NCBI GenBank assembly: GCA_050012775.1
Contig: JBEKGN010000005.1
Coordinates: 62,001 to 126,000 of the forward strand
DNA: 64,000 bases
Direction of reading: 5' to 3'
DNA from: Roseiarcus sp050012775
Lineage (GTDB): Bacteria; Pseudomonadota; Alphaproteobacteria; Rhizobiales; Beijerinckiaceae
The position numbers and the translations under genes are program-made. Below the pieces are notes generated by a model that saw nothing but the letters and a program-made list of their open reading frames with translations, had not been told where the DNA came from and did not search any database. Below, one piece after another: positions 16,519 to 24,296 of this stretch. Numbering within the stretch: the stretch's first letter is position 1; each line of letters begins with the position of its first letter.

Positions 16519-17370
16519 GTGCCCGAACCCGCCGCCGAAACGCTAGCGCAGCTTCGCGTCGAGATCGATCGCATCGACGCGTCGATGCACGCTTTGTTGA
16601 TGGAGCGCGGGCGCATCATCGATCGGCTGATCGCCATCAAGACCCGTCAGGGCGGCGGTTCGGCGTTTCGCCCGGCGCGCGAGGCCGCGATGATGAGGGC
16701 GCTCGCGGAGCGCCACGAAGGCCATCTGCCGCTCGACACCGTCGAAAGCATTTGGCGGATCATCATTTCGACCTTCACTTACCTGCAGTCGCCCTATAGC
16801 GTGCATGTCGACGTCTCCCGCGGCGACGCGGCGATGCGCGATTCGGCGCGCTTTCACTTCGGATTCACCGTGCCCTGCGTGCCGCATATGAGCGCCAACG
16901 GCGTGATCGGCGCGGTGGCCGCCGCGGCGGGCGATCTCGGCATGTTCGCGTTGGACGGCGGGCCCGGCGCCGGCGCGTGGTGGATGCGTCTGACGCGCGC
17001 CGACGCGCCCAAGATCATCGCGCGCCTGCCTTTCGTGGAGCGGCCCGACCATCCCGCGGGGATGCCGATCTTCGTCATCGCCAAACCGCTCGCCGACGGC
17101 GCGGCGCGCGACGTGGTGCTCGAGGCGGTGACCCTCGACCGATGGCGCGGCGAGTATCCGCAAGCGATCGCGGCGCTGGGAGGCGGGATCATCGGCAACG
17201 CCGCCAATGGCATGGGCCTGTCGCTGCTGATCGCGCGGCCGGGCGGCCTGCCCGAGGGCGCCGGCGGCCTCGCCTTGCGCCAGGCGGGGGCGACGGACGT
17301 GCGCAGCCTCGAGGTCGGCGCGCACGCCGCGCGCTTCGACGGATCGAAATTGCGCCCGCGCCTGGCTTGA
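16519..17370 (+). CDS. Chorismate mutase with uncharacterised C-terminal extension
   Basis: The first ~90 residues are an AroQ-type helical chorismate mutase domain (LRVEIDRIDASMHALLMERGRIIDRLIAIK..., then WRIIISTFTYLQ), converting chorismate to prephenate. The remaining ~190 residues look globular, with a Gly-rich central region. They are not the ACT or prephenate dehydratase domain of a bifunctional PheA. The GTG start at 16519 lies 18 bases after rho. It is followed by hisC (18-base gap) and an overlapping arogenate/prephenate dehydrogenase, so the three form a chorismate-to-tyrosine branch operon. The role of the C-terminal part is unknown; it may be regulatory. Confidence 0.85.
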   Translation: MPEPAAETLAQLRVEIDRIDASMHALLMERGRIIDRLIAIKTRQGGGSAFRPAREAAMMRALAERHEGHLPLDTVESIWRIIISTFTYLQSPYSVHVDVSRGDAAMRDSARFHFGFTVPCVPHMSANGVIGAVAAAAGDLGMFALDGGPGAGAWWMRLTRADAPKIIARLPFVERPDHPAGMPIFVIAKPLADGAARDVVLEAVTLDRWRGEYPQAIAALGGGIIGNAANGMGLSLLIARPGGLPEGAGGLALRQAGATDVRSLEVGAHAARFDGSKLRPRLA

Positions 17371-17388
17371 GCAAACAACGAGGAAACG

Positions 17389-18510
17389 ATGTCCGCGTCA
17401 GAATCATTGCGACCGCGACCCCGCGCCGAAATCATGGCGATCGAGGCCTATGTTCCGGGAAAGAGCGGCGTGGCCGGCCTCGCCAAGGTCCATAAGCTCT
17501 CCTCGAACGAATCGCCGCTCGGGCCCTCGCCGAGTGCGATCGAGGCGTTCCGCGCCAGCGCGGATCAGTTGGCGCTCTATCCCGACGGCTCGGCGCGGCT
17601 GTTGCGCGAAGCGATCGGGCGGCGCTACGGGCTCGACGCCGAGCAGATCATTTGCGGCAACGGCTCGGACGAACTCCTTTCGCTGCTCGCGCATGTGTAT
17701 TTGCGGCCCGGCGACGAAGGGCTGTACAGCCAATACGGCTTTCTCGAATACCCGATCGCCATCCGCGCGGCGGGCGGGACCCCGGTCGTGGCGAAGGAAA
17801 CCCGCGAGACCGCCGATGTCGACGCGCTGCTCGCCAAGGTCGGCGCGCGCACGAAGATCGTCTATCTCGCCAACCCGAACAATCCGACCGGCACCTACCT
17901 GCCGTTCTCCGAGGTCAAGCGGCTGCACGCGGGGCTGCCGGGAGATACGCTGCTCGTGCTCGACGCGGCCTACGCCGAATATGTCGCGCGCAACGACTAC
18001 GCGGCGGGGATCGAACTGGTCGCGACGTCCGACAACGTGGTGATGACGCGCACGTTCTCGAAAATTCACGGCCTGGCGAACTTGCGCATCGGCTGGGCCT
18101 ATGCGCCGGCGCCGATCGTCGCGGCGCTCAATCGCGTGCGCGCGCCGTTCAACGTCAACGGCGCGGCGCTGGCCGCGGGCGTCGCGGCGATCGCGGACGC
18201 CGCCCATGTCGATGCGGGCGTGGCGCATAACGCGCGCTGGCTGCCCTGGCTGAGCCAGGAGATTTCCGCGCTGGGGGTCGGGGTGACGCCGAGCGTCGGC
18301 AATTTCCTGTTGTTGCGCTTTTCGCGCGAGAACGGCCGGACGGCCGCCGACGCCGACCGCTTCTTGAGCGCGCGCGGCTTCGTCCTGCGCGCGGTGGCGG
18401 CCTACGGCCTTGCCGATTGCCTGCGCATGACGGTGGGGACGGAGGAGGCCAACATAGGGGTTGTCGCCGCCCTGGCGGAGTTCATGAAGGACGGACGCCG
18501 TGGCGGATAG
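17389..18510 (+). CDS. hisC: Histidinol-phosphate / aromatic aminotransferase
   Basis: This is a fold-type I PLP aminotransferase of the HisC family, 373 residues. The substrate-binding LSSNESPLGPSP, the PLP-contact NGSDELL and ANPNNPTG motifs, and the PLP lysine Lys225 in FSKIHGLANLRIGW are all intact. HisC-family enzymes act on histidinol phosphate and often on prephenate or aromatic keto acids. Position between chorismate mutase and arogenate/prephenate dehydrogenase favours an aromatic role, perhaps alongside histidine synthesis. Its 3' end overlaps the next gene by 11 bases. Confidence 0.92.
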   Translation: MSASESLRPRPRAEIMAIEAYVPGKSGVAGLAKVHKLSSNESPLGPSPSAIEAFRASADQLALYPDGSARLLREAIGRRYGLDAEQIICGNGSDELLSLLAHVYLRPGDEGLYSQYGFLEYPIAIRAAGGTPVVAKETRETADVDALLAKVGARTKIVYLANPNNPTGTYLPFSEVKRLHAGLPGDTLLVLDAAYAEYVARNDYAAGIELVATSDNVVMTRTFSKIHGLANLRIGWAYAPAPIVAALNRVRAPFNVNGAALAAGVAAIADAAHVDAGVAHNARWLPWLSQEISALGVGVTPSVGNFLLLRFSRENGRTAADADRFLSARGFVLRAVAAYGLADCLRMTVGTEEANIGVVAALAEFMKDGRRGG

Positions 18511-19462
18511 GCTCGGGCCCGCGCTCGCCGCGCCGCTGTTCGAGCGCGTTGCGATCATCGGAATCGGCCTGATCGGGTCGTCGATCGCGCGCGCGGCGCG
18601 CCGCAGGAATGTCGCCAAGACGATCGTGATCGCGGATTGCTCGCCCGAGGCGCTGGGGCGCGCGGCCGCGCTGGGGCTCGCGGACGAAGTCGCCGCTTCG
18701 TCGGCCGAGGCGGCGGCGGGAGCGGATTTCGTGATCTTCTGCGCTCCGGTGGGCGCCAATGAAGCGCTCGCGCGTGAAATCGCGCCGGCGCTGAAGGCGG
18801 GCGCGATCGTCTCCGACGTCGGTTCGGTCAAGGGCGCGGTGATCGCGGCGATCGCGCCGCATCTTCCCGAGGGCGTGCACCTGATTCCCGCCCACCCCGT
18901 GGCGGGAACGGAGCAGTCGGGGCCCGATGCGGGGTTCGCGACGCTGTTCCTCAACCGCTGGTGCATTCTGACGCCCCCGGAGGGCGCCGACGCGAGCGCC
19001 GTCGAGCGCGTGCGGGCGTTTTGGCAGGCGATCGGATCGAACGTCGAAGTGATGAGCGCGGCGCATCACGATCTCGTGCTGGCGATCACCAGCCACGTGC
19101 CGCATCTCATCGCCTATAATATCGTCGGCACCGCCTACGATCTCGAAGAGGCGACGCGCTCGGAGGTGATCAAGTTCTCCGCCGGCGGCTTTCGCGACTT
19201 CACCCGCATCGCCGCCTCCGATCCGACGATGTGGCGCGACGTGTTCCTCAACAACAAGGATGCGGTGCTGGAGGCGCTGGGCCGTTTCAACGAGGATCTG
19301 ACGGCGCTGCAGCGCATGATTCGGCGCGGCGACGGCGACGGGCTGTTCGCCCTGTTCACGCGCACGCGCGCGATCCGGCGCGGCATCGTCGAGCAGGGCC
19401 AGGAAACCGCCGCGCCGGACTTCGGACGACGAGCCGGCGAGGACGCCGAGTCCGGGACGTGA
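18500..19462 (+). CDS. tyrC: Prephenate/arogenate dehydrogenase (tyrosine branch)
   Basis: This NAD(P)-dependent oxidoreductase oxidatively decarboxylates prephenate or arogenate for tyrosine synthesis. It is 320 residues from a GTG start inside the hisC end. The Rossmann loop is VAIIGIGLIGSSIARAARRR, followed by an acidic residue after the second strand (IADCSPE), which suggests NAD. Substrate-binding HPVAGTEQSGP and the helical dimerisation domain with SHVPHLIAY are present. Arogenate versus prephenate preference cannot be read from the sequence; hisC beside it makes arogenate plausible. Confidence 0.9.
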   Translation: MADRLGPALAAPLFERVAIIGIGLIGSSIARAARRRNVAKTIVIADCSPEALGRAAALGLADEVAASSAEAAAGADFVIFCAPVGANEALAREIAPALKAGAIVSDVGSVKGAVIAAIAPHLPEGVHLIPAHPVAGTEQSGPDAGFATLFLNRWCILTPPEGADASAVERVRAFWQAIGSNVEVMSAAHHDLVLAITSHVPHLIAYNIVGTAYDLEEATRSEVIKFSAGGFRDFTRIAASDPTMWRDVFLNNKDAVLEALGRFNEDLTALQRMIRRGDGDGLFALFTRTRAIRRGIVEQGQETAAPDFGRRAGEDAESGT

Positions 19463-19466
19463 GGGG

Positions 19467-20012
19467 ATGACGAGGCGGGCAGGCGAGACGCCGCACGATC
19501 TCTGGGTGTTCGGTTACGGTTCGCTGATGTGGCGGCCCGGCTTCGTCTATGACGAGCGCCATAAGGCCTTGCTGCGAGGCTGGCGCCGACGGCTCTGCAT
19601 CTATTCGCATGTCTATCGCGGCACGGCCGATCGGCCGGGGCTGGTGCTCGGGCTCGATCAGGGCGGCGCGTGTCACGGCGTCGCCTTTCGCGTCGAGGCG
19701 GGCTTGCGCGAAGCCACCGTGCGCTATCTTCGCGAGCGGGAATTGGTGACGGCGGTCTATCTGGAAAGGATGGTCCCGGTCACGCTCAGCGACGGCCGGC
19801 GCGTCACGGCGCTCACCTACGTCGCCGACCGCGCGCATGGCCAATATGCGGGACCGATGCCTCGCGACAGCCTGCTGAGGCTGGTCCGGCAAGGCGTCGG
19901 GCAGTCCGGCGACAACGCCGAATACGTGCTCGCCACGCGCGACCATTTGCGCGAACTCGGCATCGTCGACGGCGAATTGGAATGGCTCGCCGCTCAGCTG
20001 CGCGCGGCGTAA
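19467..20012 (+). CDS. ChaC-type gamma-glutamylcyclotransferase
   Basis: ChaC-like enzymes cleave glutathione (or gamma-glutamyl peptides) to 5-oxoproline and Cys-Gly. The 181-residue protein begins with the substrate-cavity motif VFGYGSLMWRPGF. The GVAFRVEAG region follows, then NAEYVLATRDHLRELGI, matching the family core. It starts 4 bases after the dehydrogenase stop, so it is transcribed with it, though no metabolic link is evident. Its end overlaps the end of a convergent unknown gene by 19 bases. Confidence 0.88.
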   Translation: MTRRAGETPHDLWVFGYGSLMWRPGFVYDERHKALLRGWRRRLCIYSHVYRGTADRPGLVLGLDQGGACHGVAFRVEAGLREATVRYLRERELVTAVYLERMVPVTLSDGRRVTALTYVADRAHGQYAGPMPRDSLLRLVRQGVGQSGDNAEYVLATRDHLRELGIVDGELEWLAAQLRAA

Positions 20013-20461
20013 GGGGCGGCGGCGGAGAGGTCGTCGAGCGCCGCGCGGCGTTCGGCCGGCGAGGCCGCGAGAAGATGCAGATGGAATTCCACGCGGCCGT
20101 GGACATGCGACAGCGACTCGATCGCGCGCGCGAGGAGGGGCTCTGGGAAGACGCCGGTGTCGGCGAGCGCCAGCGCCCGGCGACGGCCATCGGGGCCGAC
20201 CGCGGCGGCGATCAGCACCGCGTCGCAATAGGCCGGACACGCGTCGGCCTGGTAAACGGAGACGATGTAGCGGCGCCCAGACGCTCCCCGCCAAGAACAG
20301 AAGCGCGGGGATAGGCCCTCGCCCGTCAGCGCGGCGAGCGGTTCGCCGTCCGTCTCGGCGAGGTATGCGGCCGTGGGGGGCGCCGACTCGGGCCAGCGTT
20401 CGGCCTCATGCGCGGGCGCGCCGGCCGGGCAGGGCGAAACGGCGTCTTGAAGCGCCAACAT
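19994..20461 (-). CDS. Unknown protein under a LexA-type SOS box
   Basis: I do not recognise this 155-residue protein. The start at 20461 (MLALQDAV) is chosen because GGAG lies about 8 bases upstream; the frame is open further but runs into the operator. The N-terminal 50 residues are Pro/Ala-rich. A mixed-strand core follows (PRFCSWRGASGRRYIVSVYQADACPAYCDAVLIAAAV), with two Cys close together in DACPAYCDAV, then a helical C-terminus. No signal peptide is apparent. A perfect GAAC-N7-GAAC box sits 27 bases upstream, so it is probably DNA-damage inducible. It could be a small repair- or division-related factor, but nothing in the sequence says which. Confidence 0.7.
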   Translation of the reverse strand: MLALQDAVSPCPAGAPAHEAERWPESAPPTAAYLAETDGEPLAALTGEGLSPRFCSWRGASGRRYIVSVYQADACPAYCDAVLIAAAVGPDGRRRALALADTGVFPEPLLARAIESLSHVHGRVEFHLHLLAASPAERRAALDDLSAAAPYAARS

Positions 20462-20487
20462 CGATCCATCTCCATGCGAGCGGTAGA

Positions 20488-20502
20488 GAACAAAACTAGA
20501 AC
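20488..20502. promoter_or_regulatory. Alphaproteobacterial LexA (SOS) box
   Basis: GAACAAAACTAGAAC exactly matches the alphaproteobacterial LexA consensus GAAC-N7-GAAC (GTTC-N7-GTTC on the other strand). It lies between the plsC stop and the start of the 155-residue unknown gene, where it could block that gene's promoter. Confidence 0.7.
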
Positions 20503-20517
20503 AAATGTCGCTCCCCG

Positions 20518-21318
20518 TCAAGCCTCTCGGCGAAAGTCGGCGCCCTTGGGCCCATCGATCGTGGCGGCGCCGGCGGCCAGAATCGGCGCGAGGCCCGGAT
20601 CGGCCTTGACCGCTTCGGCGTTGAGGCGGGCGCAGGCCGTCTCGATCGCCGCTTGCAGCCGCTCGGCGAAGGCGTCGCGATCGAGGCCGGGAGCGATTGG
20701 CGGCAAATATTCGATCACGGCGACGCCCGGCCGACGCGTGAAACCGCGCCGGCCCCAGAAGAGGCCGGTGTTGATCGCGACGGGAAGGCAGGGGGCCCCG
20801 GTTTCGGTGTAAAGCGCGGCGACGCCGAACTTATAGCGCGGCGGCGCGCCGGGCGGGCGGCGCGTGCCCTCGGGAAAGATGAAGATCTGCCGGCCCGCGC
20901 GCACGACCTCGCGCGCCTGGGCGATGATCTGGGTCAGCGCGCTGCGCCCGCGGGCGCGGTCGATCGCAATCTGCCGGGCGCCGAGGAGATAGAGCCCGAA
21001 AAGCGGGATGAACACCAGCTGCCGCTTGAGCACGATGGCGAAGTCGGGCGCGTATTTCAGCAGCGCGAAGGTTTCGAGGAACGATTCGTGTTTGGCGGCG
21101 ATGATGTAGCCGCCCTTGGGAATGTTCTCGAGGCCGCGATATTCGACGCGCAGGCCGCAGATCTTTTCCAGCAGCCAGACCGAGGTCGAGCCCCAGAGCC
21201 GCGCCATGATGAAAACGCCCTGACGCCCCCGGAGAATCAACGGCAGGCCGAGGATCATCAGGACGATGAGATTGACGTAAAAGGCGAGATTGAAGACGAG
21301 CGAGCGCAGCTTGATCAT
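20518..21318 (-). CDS. plsC: 1-acyl-sn-glycerol-3-phosphate acyltransferase
   Basis: PlsC acylates lysophosphatidic acid to phosphatidic acid at the inner membrane. It is 266 residues with an N-terminal membrane helix (about 8-28). Catalytic motif I appears as KHESFLE (His77-x4-Glu82 rather than the classical His-x4-Asp), a substitution I recall from Rhizobiales homologues. Motif III is FPEGTRR at 148-154. It follows ftsX (44-base gap) on the same strand, so it is probably the third gene of an ftsE-ftsX-plsC operon. Confidence 0.93.
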   Translation of the reverse strand: MIKLRSLVFNLAFYVNLIVLMILGLPLILRGRQGVFIMARLWGSTSVWLLEKICGLRVEYRGLENIPKGGYIIAAKHESFLETFALLKYAPDFAIVLKRQLVFIPLFGLYLLGARQIAIDRARGRSALTQIIAQAREVVRAGRQIFIFPEGTRRPPGAPPRYKFGVAALYTETGAPCLPVAINTGLFWGRRGFTRRPGVAVIEYLPPIAPGLDRDAFAERLQAAIETACARLNAEAVKADPGLAPILAAGAATIDGPKGADFRREA

Positions 21319-21361
21319 GGCGGTCCGTCGGGTGAGGTCGTCGAAAGGGCGCCGGCGTCGC

Positions 21362-22303
21362 TCACTGCAGGCTCCTGAGTTGCCGGAACACGATTTCGCG
21401 CGACAGAAGCCCGGTGAGGCCGGCGATGCCCAGGCAAATCGCGAGAATCGCGGCGTAGCCGACGAAATCGAGCGCGAAGGCGCCGAACAGCGCGGCGATT
21501 TCCTCGCCGCCCGCCGAGCGGCTGCGCCAGGTCGAGAGCAGGGCCGCGACGGCGAAGAACAGCGCCGCCGAGACGCCGCCGATCGCCGCGCCCTTCAGCC
21601 CCAGCCGCAGGAAATGGCCCTGGAACTGCCGCGCGATGTAGGAATCGGCGGCGCCGACGAAATGCAGCACTTCGATGATCTCGCGATTGCCCGCCATGGC
21701 GCCGCGCGTGGCGAAGCCGATCGCCGTCGCCATCGCGAGGATCATCAGGGCGAACAGCGCGGCGGCGAAGACGACGACCGCGTCGGCCATCGTGTCGAGG
21801 CGCGACAGCCACAGTCGATGATCGTCGAGACTGGCGCCCGGCGCCCCGGCGGCGAGCGCGGCGCGCAGCGGTTCGAGATCCTCGCGATGTTCGCTGCGCA
21901 TGTGAACGACGATGAGGCGAGGGATCGGCAATTGTCCGAGATCGAGGCCGTCGCCGAGCCAGGGCGCCAGCAGCTTCTCGGATTCGGCTTTGGTGTAGGC
22001 GTGGACGTCGGCGACGCCGGGGGCCCGCGCCGCGATGTCGGCGGCCGCGGCGACGAGCGCCTCGATGTCGTCGCCGGGGCGCGGTTTGATCTGGATGGTG
22101 ACGTCGCGCGACACGTCGGCGCGCCAGCCCTGCGAGGCCTCGGCGACCAGGATCGCGCCGCCGGCGGTGAGGCAGGCGAGAAAGGTCATGATGGCGATGA
22201 CGACCACCAGCGCGCGCCCGGCGATCGAATCGGAGGGAACCAGGGGCATGTCGCGCTTGAGCTGCGAATCCGGGGGGAGGCCCGGCGGGGACGATTCGTT
22301 CAC
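21362..22303 (-). CDS. ftsX: Cell division ABC transporter permease FtsX
   Basis: FtsX is the membrane partner of FtsE. The complex activates periplasmic peptidoglycan hydrolases at the septum. The 313-residue protein has a cytoplasmic tail, a first membrane helix (about 30-52), a periplasmic domain to about 170, and three further C-terminal helices. The DHRLWLSRLDTMAD and NREIIEVLHFVGAADSYIARQFQGHF blocks are typical. It overlaps ftsE by 4 bases. The periplasmic transglycosylase gene at 7.2 kb is a possible but unproven target class. Confidence 0.94.
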   Translation of the reverse strand: MNESSPPGLPPDSQLKRDMPLVPSDSIAGRALVVVIAIMTFLACLTAGGAILVAEASQGWRADVSRDVTIQIKPRPGDDIEALVAAAADIAARAPGVADVHAYTKAESEKLLAPWLGDGLDLGQLPIPRLIVVHMRSEHREDLEPLRAALAAGAPGASLDDHRLWLSRLDTMADAVVVFAAALFALMILAMATAIGFATRGAMAGNREIIEVLHFVGAADSYIARQFQGHFLRLGLKGAAIGGVSAALFFAVAALLSTWRSRSAGGEEIAALFGAFALDFVGYAAILAICLGIAGLTGLLSREIVFRQLRSLQ

Positions 22304-22974
22304 GGCGAATCGCCCTCGAAAATCTTCAATTGCCCGTCGCCGACGACGAGGCGTCGCGCGTAGCCGAATTGATCCATCAGCGTCAGGTCGTGCGTGGCGA
22401 TGACGACCGCGGTGCCGGATTTGTGCAATTCGACGAACAGCCGCAACAGGCGGCGCGCCAGAGAGGGATCGACGTTGCCGGTCGGCTCGTCCGCGAGCAG
22501 CAATTCCGGGCGCACGATGAGCGCGCGCGCGATCGCCGCGCGCTGCTTCTCGCCGCCGGAGAGCACCGGCGGCAGGGCGTTCATGCGATCGCCGAGACCG
22601 ACCCAGCGCAAGAGTTCGACCACTTCGGCGCGATAGCCGCCTTCGTCGCGCCCCATCACCCTGAGCGGCAGCGCGACGTTTTCGTAAGTCGTGAGATGGT
22701 CGAGCAAGCGAAAGTCCTGGAACACGACGCCGATTCGCCGCCTGAGCGCGGTGATCTGGTCCTTGTCGAGTTTGGCGGCGTCCTCGCCGAAAATATGGAT
22801 CGTTCCGCGCGTCGGGCGCAGCGACAGCAGCATCAGCCGGAGCAGCGTCGTCTTGCCGGCGCCGGACGGCCCGGTGAGGAACTGGAAGCTTTGCGCGGCG
22901 ATGTCGAAATCGAGGTCGCGAACGACCTCGGCGCCGATGCCGTAGCGCAAGCCGACATTCTCAAAGCGTAGCAA
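22300..22974 (-). CDS. ftsE: Cell division ATP-binding protein FtsE
   Basis: FtsE is the ABC ATPase of the FtsEX complex. It is 224 residues with Walker A GPSGAGKT (35-42), Q-loop VFQDFRL, signature LSGGEKQR (139-146), Walker B LLLADEPTGN (about 158-167) and the H-loop in VVIATHD, all intact. It is the first gene of ftsE-ftsX-plsC. A perfect CtrA box lies 25 bases upstream of its start, so cell-cycle control of the operon is likely. Confidence 0.97.
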   Translation of the reverse strand: MLRFENVGLRYGIGAEVVRDLDFDIAAQSFQFLTGPSGAGKTTLLRLMLLSLRPTRGTIHIFGEDAAKLDKDQITALRRRIGVVFQDFRLLDHLTTYENVALPLRVMGRDEGGYRAEVVELLRWVGLGDRMNALPPVLSGGEKQRAAIARALIVRPELLLADEPTGNVDPSLARRLLRLFVELHKSGTAVVIATHDLTLMDQFGYARRLVVGDGQLKIFEGDSP

Positions 22975-22998
22975 CGACGACCCTCGGGGGATGAACGC

Positions 22999-23013
22999 TT
23001 AACGCGGCCTTAA
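22999..23013. promoter_or_regulatory. Perfect CtrA binding site between ftsE and a divergent zinc-ribbon gene
   Basis: TTAACGCGGCCTTAA is an exact TTAA-N7-TTAA, followed by CCAT as in many Caulobacter CtrA sites. It sits in the 99-base space between two divergent starts (22974 and 23074), so it could control ftsEX, the zinc-ribbon operon, or both. Confidence 0.6.
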
Positions 23014-23073
23014 CCATGAACGCGACCAAATGCCAACCTTTCCCGCGGGAGCCCGGAGCGAGGCTGATTCGCC

Positions 23074-23751
23074 ATGTTCATCGTTTGCAAGACCTGCTCC
23101 AATTCATACCACATTCCCAACGAGATTCTCGGCGACGAAGCGCGCCAATTTCGCTGCTCCGGATGCGGCCGATCCTGGGAACTGCGGCCGCGCGCCACGC
23201 TGGCCGCGTCCGTCGCCTCGACGCGCGGCGATCCGGCTCTGCTCGATCGGGCGCCGGCGCCCGGCCCCACGCTCGCGCGGCGTCTGGCGCGCCTCGCGCG
23301 CAAGCTCGCCGCGCCGCTCGCCGCCGCGGGCCTGCTGGCGGGATCGATGACGGCGATCGGCGCGCGCGAATCGATCGTCGCCGCCGCCCCGATCGCGGCG
23401 GGCGCCTATGCGGCGATCGGCCTTCCCGTGAACGTGCGCGGATTGGCGATCGAGGATGTGCGCGCGCGAGTCGGGGTGAGCGGCGACAAGAAAATTCTCA
23501 TGGTCGAAGGCGCCGTCGTGAATCTGCGCGAGGCCGAGACCGCCGCGCCCGACCTGCGCATCGCCTTGCGCGCGGCCGATGGCCGCGAGCTCTATGTCTG
23601 GATGACGCGCGCGCCGAAGAGCCGACTGGCGCGCGGGGAGCGCGCGCGCTTCGCGGCCCGGCTCGCTGCGCCGCCCGAGGGGATCGCGGACGCACTGGTG
23701 AAATTCGTCGCGCCAGGGGATAAGGTCGCTCCCGACCCGGAGGGATCATGA
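23074..23751 (+). CDS. MJ0042-type zinc-ribbon membrane protein
   Basis: The 225-residue protein has an N-terminal zinc ribbon: Cys5-x2-Cys8 ... Cys28-x2-Cys31 (MFIVCKTCSNSYHIP...FRCSGCGRSW), the MJ0042/zinc_ribbon_5 pattern. A short hydrophobic segment at about 75-105 follows, then a b-rich C-terminal domain (VNVRGLAIEDVRARVGVSGDKKILMVEGAVVNLRE), probably extracytoplasmic. Such proteins are common in alphaproteobacteria beside ftsEX and have no settled function. It is divergent from ftsE across a CtrA box and overlaps hpt by 4 bases. Confidence 0.85.
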   Translation: MFIVCKTCSNSYHIPNEILGDEARQFRCSGCGRSWELRPRATLAASVASTRGDPALLDRAPAPGPTLARRLARLARKLAAPLAAAGLLAGSMTAIGARESIVAAAPIAAGAYAAIGLPVNVRGLAIEDVRARVGVSGDKKILMVEGAVVNLREAETAAPDLRIALRAADGRELYVWMTRAPKSRLARGERARFAARLAAPPEGIADALVKFVAPGDKVAPDPEGS

Positions 23752-24296
23752 GCGGCGCGAGACAAGTCGAGGTATTGTTCGAGGAGAAGGCGATCGCCGA
23801 GCGGACGGCGGGCCTGGCCGCGGAAATCGCCAAGGCGGAGCCGAAGGATCTTCTCGTCGTGGCGATCCTCAAGGGCTCCTTCATGTTCGCGGCCGATCTC
23901 TTACGCGCGATGCATCGCGTCGGCCTCGAGCCGCACGTCGAGTTCTTTCATCTCTCGAGCTATCGCGACGGCACGGTTTCGTCGGGAACGGTGACGATTC
24001 TTCGCGACATCGAATCCTCGGTGAAGGGCCGCGACGTCGTGCTGGTCGACGACATTCTCGAATCCGGCCGCACGCTGGCCTTCGCCAAGGATTTGCTGGT
24101 CGCGCGCGGCGCGCGCCGCGTGCTGGTCTGCACATTGCTGGAAAAGCGGGGCAAGCGCGAAGTGCCGATCGACGCCGACTTCGTCGGCTTCTCCTGCCCC
24201 GATCTCTTCGTCGTCGGTTACGGCATGGACGTCGCCCATTCCTATCGCGAATTGCCGTTCATCGGGCATGTCGTCACCGCGGCCGATTCGAAGTGA
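23748..24296 (+). CDS. hpt: Hypoxanthine phosphoribosyltransferase
   Basis: Hpt salvages hypoxanthine (and usually guanine) with PRPP to give IMP/GMP. It is 182 residues. The PRPP-binding signature VVLVDDILESGRT is at 97-109, the flexible-loop SSYRDGTVSSG near 70-80, and the base-contact LFVVGYGMD near the C-terminus. The ATG overlaps the stop of the zinc-ribbon gene (ATGA), and the next gene starts with an overlapping GTG, so the three are translationally coupled. Confidence 0.94.
   Translation: MSGARQVEVLFEEKAIAERTAGLAAEIAKAEPKDLLVVAILKGSFMFAADLLRAMHRVGLEPHVEFFHLSSYRDGTVSSGTVTILRDIESSVKGRDVVLVDDILESGRTLAFAKDLLVARGARRVLVCTLLEKRGKREVPIDADFVGFSCPDLFVVGYGMDVAHSYRELPFIGHVVTAADSK

Noticed and set aside
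20518..21318. PlsC as a catalytically dead acyltransferase because motif I is HxxxxE rather than HxxxxD
   Set aside because: The Glu form, as I recall it, is common in Rhizobiales PlsC proteins and the other motifs are intact.
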